Source of the DNA: CAZCBJ01 sp964496705 | GTDB taxonomy: Bacteria; Chloroflexota; Anaerolineae; Anaerolineales; Anaerolineaceae | Assembly: GCA_964496705.1 (NCBI GenBank) | Contig: CAZCBJ010000083.1 | Location: forward strand, 1-15,696 | Length of the DNA stretch: 15,696 nt | Direction: 5' to 3' | In this document: positions 14,776 through 15,696 of the stretch, piece by piece | Numbering within the stretch: position 1 is the first letter of the stretch | How the letters are laid out: each line of letters opens with the position of its first letter | Position numbers and translations under genes: made by a program | Notes under the pieces: generated by a model | The model's input: the letters and a program-made list of their open reading frames with translations, nothing else | Told to the model about the DNA's origin: nothing | Databases searched by the model: none

Positions 14776-15564
14776 TCAAGTAGCGGATACAGGCGCCACA
14801 ATCACGCGCACACCCCTGGCTTCAATTTCGGCAATCATTCCGGGATCCGTGCCTGAATCGGTGACCAAGGTGGTGATGCGGATGAGGGGAGCTATCACCG
14901 CGGCAGCAGTCTGACCGAATTTGCTATGATCGGCGAGGACAATCAACTCCGGGCTCATTTCTAGGGTGCGGCGGGTGGTGGATACTTCGGGAATGTGGTC
15001 TGTGGTCCAGCCGCCTTCCAGGCTGATGGCCTGGGCGCCCATGAACACTTTACTGACGCGCACCTCAGGCAGGGTCATCTCAGCCATGTGACCGAGCAGT
15101 GAAAGCTCCACCGGACGCACGACACCACCGGTGACCACCACGGTGACCTCCTGTTCGCAATTGGCCAGGTCCATGGCAATATTGAGCGCGTTGGTGAAGA
15201 CGGTCAGGCGCTTGCGACAGCCCAGCATGCGCGCGAAGACGCTCATGGTGCTGCCCGAACCGAGAAAGATCGAGTCGCCCTCGCGGACGAGCGGCAGGGT
15301 GGCGCGGGCAATGGCTTCCTTCAGCTCGCGCTGCAATGCCATGCGCTGCACGATGGGCGGTTCGGGCGGAGCCGGGGTCACCATCAATGCGCCGCGGTGG
15401 GCGCGGATCAGCTTACCCTCTGCAGCCAGGTCGGCCAGATCGCGGCGGATGGTCACCTCGCTGGTGTTGAATCGCTGGCTCAACTCGGTCACGGTGACGC
15501 GGTTGTTTTCCTGTAGTATTTCAAGAATCAGTTGTTGGCGTTCTTCTTTCAGAAGGTTTTCCAT
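14776..15564 (-). CDS. DeoR-family transcriptional repressor
   Basis: The 262-aa protein has an N-terminal DeoR helix-turn-helix (~7-59; VTVTELSQRFNTSEVTIRRD) and a C-terminal sugar-phosphate sensing domain (~75-240). That domain carries the family marks DSIFLGSGSTMS, VFTNALNIA, FMGAQAI and VLADHSKFGQ. Members bind DNA as oligomers and are released by a phosphorylated sugar. The upstream neighbour on the same strand is a sugar ABC transporter permease, so the regulator most likely controls that uptake locus. The particular sugar cannot be told. The ATG at 15564 matches the usual MxxLLKEERQ start; GAGGTG lies about 13 nt upstream, rather far. An intrinsic terminator stands between permease and regulator. 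Confidence 0.92.
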   Translation of the reverse strand: MENLLKEERQQLILEILQENNRVTVTELSQRFNTSEVTIRRDLADLAAEGKLIRAHRGALMVTPAPPEPPIVQRMALQRELKEAIARATLPLVREGDSIFLGSGSTMSVFARMLGCRKRLTVFTNALNIAMDLANCEQEVTVVVTGGVVRPVELSLLGHMAEMTLPEVRVSKVFMGAQAISLEGGWTTDHIPEVSTTRRTLEMSPELIVLADHSKFGQTAAAVIAPLIRITTLVTDSGTDPGMIAEIEARGVRVIVAPVSAT

Positions 15565-15604
15565 ATTAATCCAGTTTCACCTCAACGGTATCAATTCGAA
15601 CCTT

Positions 15605-15628
15605 AAAAAATGGGTCAACCTTTGACCC
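15605..15628 (-). terminator. Intrinsic terminator overlapping the permease stop codon
   Basis: On the minus strand, GGGTCAA-AGG-TTGACCC is followed by ATTTTTT. The 7-bp stem includes the last codons and the TGA of the permease gene. It should end or attenuate transport-operon transcription before the DeoR-family gene. Confidence 0.65.
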
Positions 15629-15696
15629 CGGTCAGCGCGATGCCCTCGATGAATGTGCGCTGGGCGAAGAAAAAGATAAGGATGATGGGCAGTGTG
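15615..15696 (-). CDS. Carbohydrate ABC transporter permease, MalG type (3' end only)
   Basis: Only the last 26 codons are inside the window. They read TLPIILIFFFAQRTFIEGIA then LTGVKG and stop. This is the characteristic C-terminus of MalG-type inner-membrane permeases: a last helix followed by Q-R-x-F-I-x-G and a terminal VKG. The protein would form the second membrane subunit of a CUT1-type sugar importer whose other genes lie beyond the window edge. The identification rests on this short tail, but the pattern is distinctive. Confidence 0.8.
   Translation of the reverse strand, partial: TLPIILIFFFAQRTFIEGIALTGVKG

Overview
The window reads as a stretch of chromosome from an uncultured or little-studied member of the Chloroflexota, most likely Anaerolineae-like. 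This is an inference from moderately high GC, tightly packed genes, GTG and ATG starts with GGAGG-type ribosome sites, and family composition; no rRNA or marker gene confirms it. No tRNA, rRNA, CRISPR array, transposase or phage gene was seen.

Left part, + strand (1-4082). The 3' end of a CoA-acylating aldehyde dehydrogenase of the sulfoacetaldehyde dehydrogenase type is followed by a perfect 15-bp hairpin. Next come two membrane proteins: a GT-C-like polytopic protein and a UPF0104/LPG-synthase-type flippase-like protein. They converge, with a 3-bp gap, on a large minus-strand operon.

Centre, - strand (13131 down to 4086). Five genes are packed into one operon for a synthase-dependent exopolysaccharide. 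In transcription order they are: a BcsB-like exported and membrane-anchored protein; a four-helix membrane protein with a degenerate GGDEF domain that keeps an RxxD site; a 92-aa two-helix protein; a 1326-aa protein with about six tandem GspE/MshE N-terminal-type repeats fused to a processive GT2 synthase; and an exported polysaccharide deacetylase. The gene set resembles Bacillus subtilis ydaKLMN and Listeria pss, and more distantly cellulose and Pel systems. The tandem repeat array on the synthase is the striking addition. A good promoter (TTGGAC-17-TATAAT) and a 332-bp leader with palindromes and a direct repeat precede the operon. The proposed logic is that c-di-GMP, made elsewhere, is read by the degenerate GGDEF protein and/or the MshEN-like repeats. 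The GT2 then polymerises and extrudes the glycan, BcsB guides it outside the membrane, and the deacetylase modifies it.

Right part, - strand (13464-15696). A three-domain SRPBCC-PDZ-DinB protein has its own promoter. A DeoR-family repressor lies upstream of it. The last 26 codons of a sugar ABC transporter permease, ending in an intrinsic terminator, run off the window edge.
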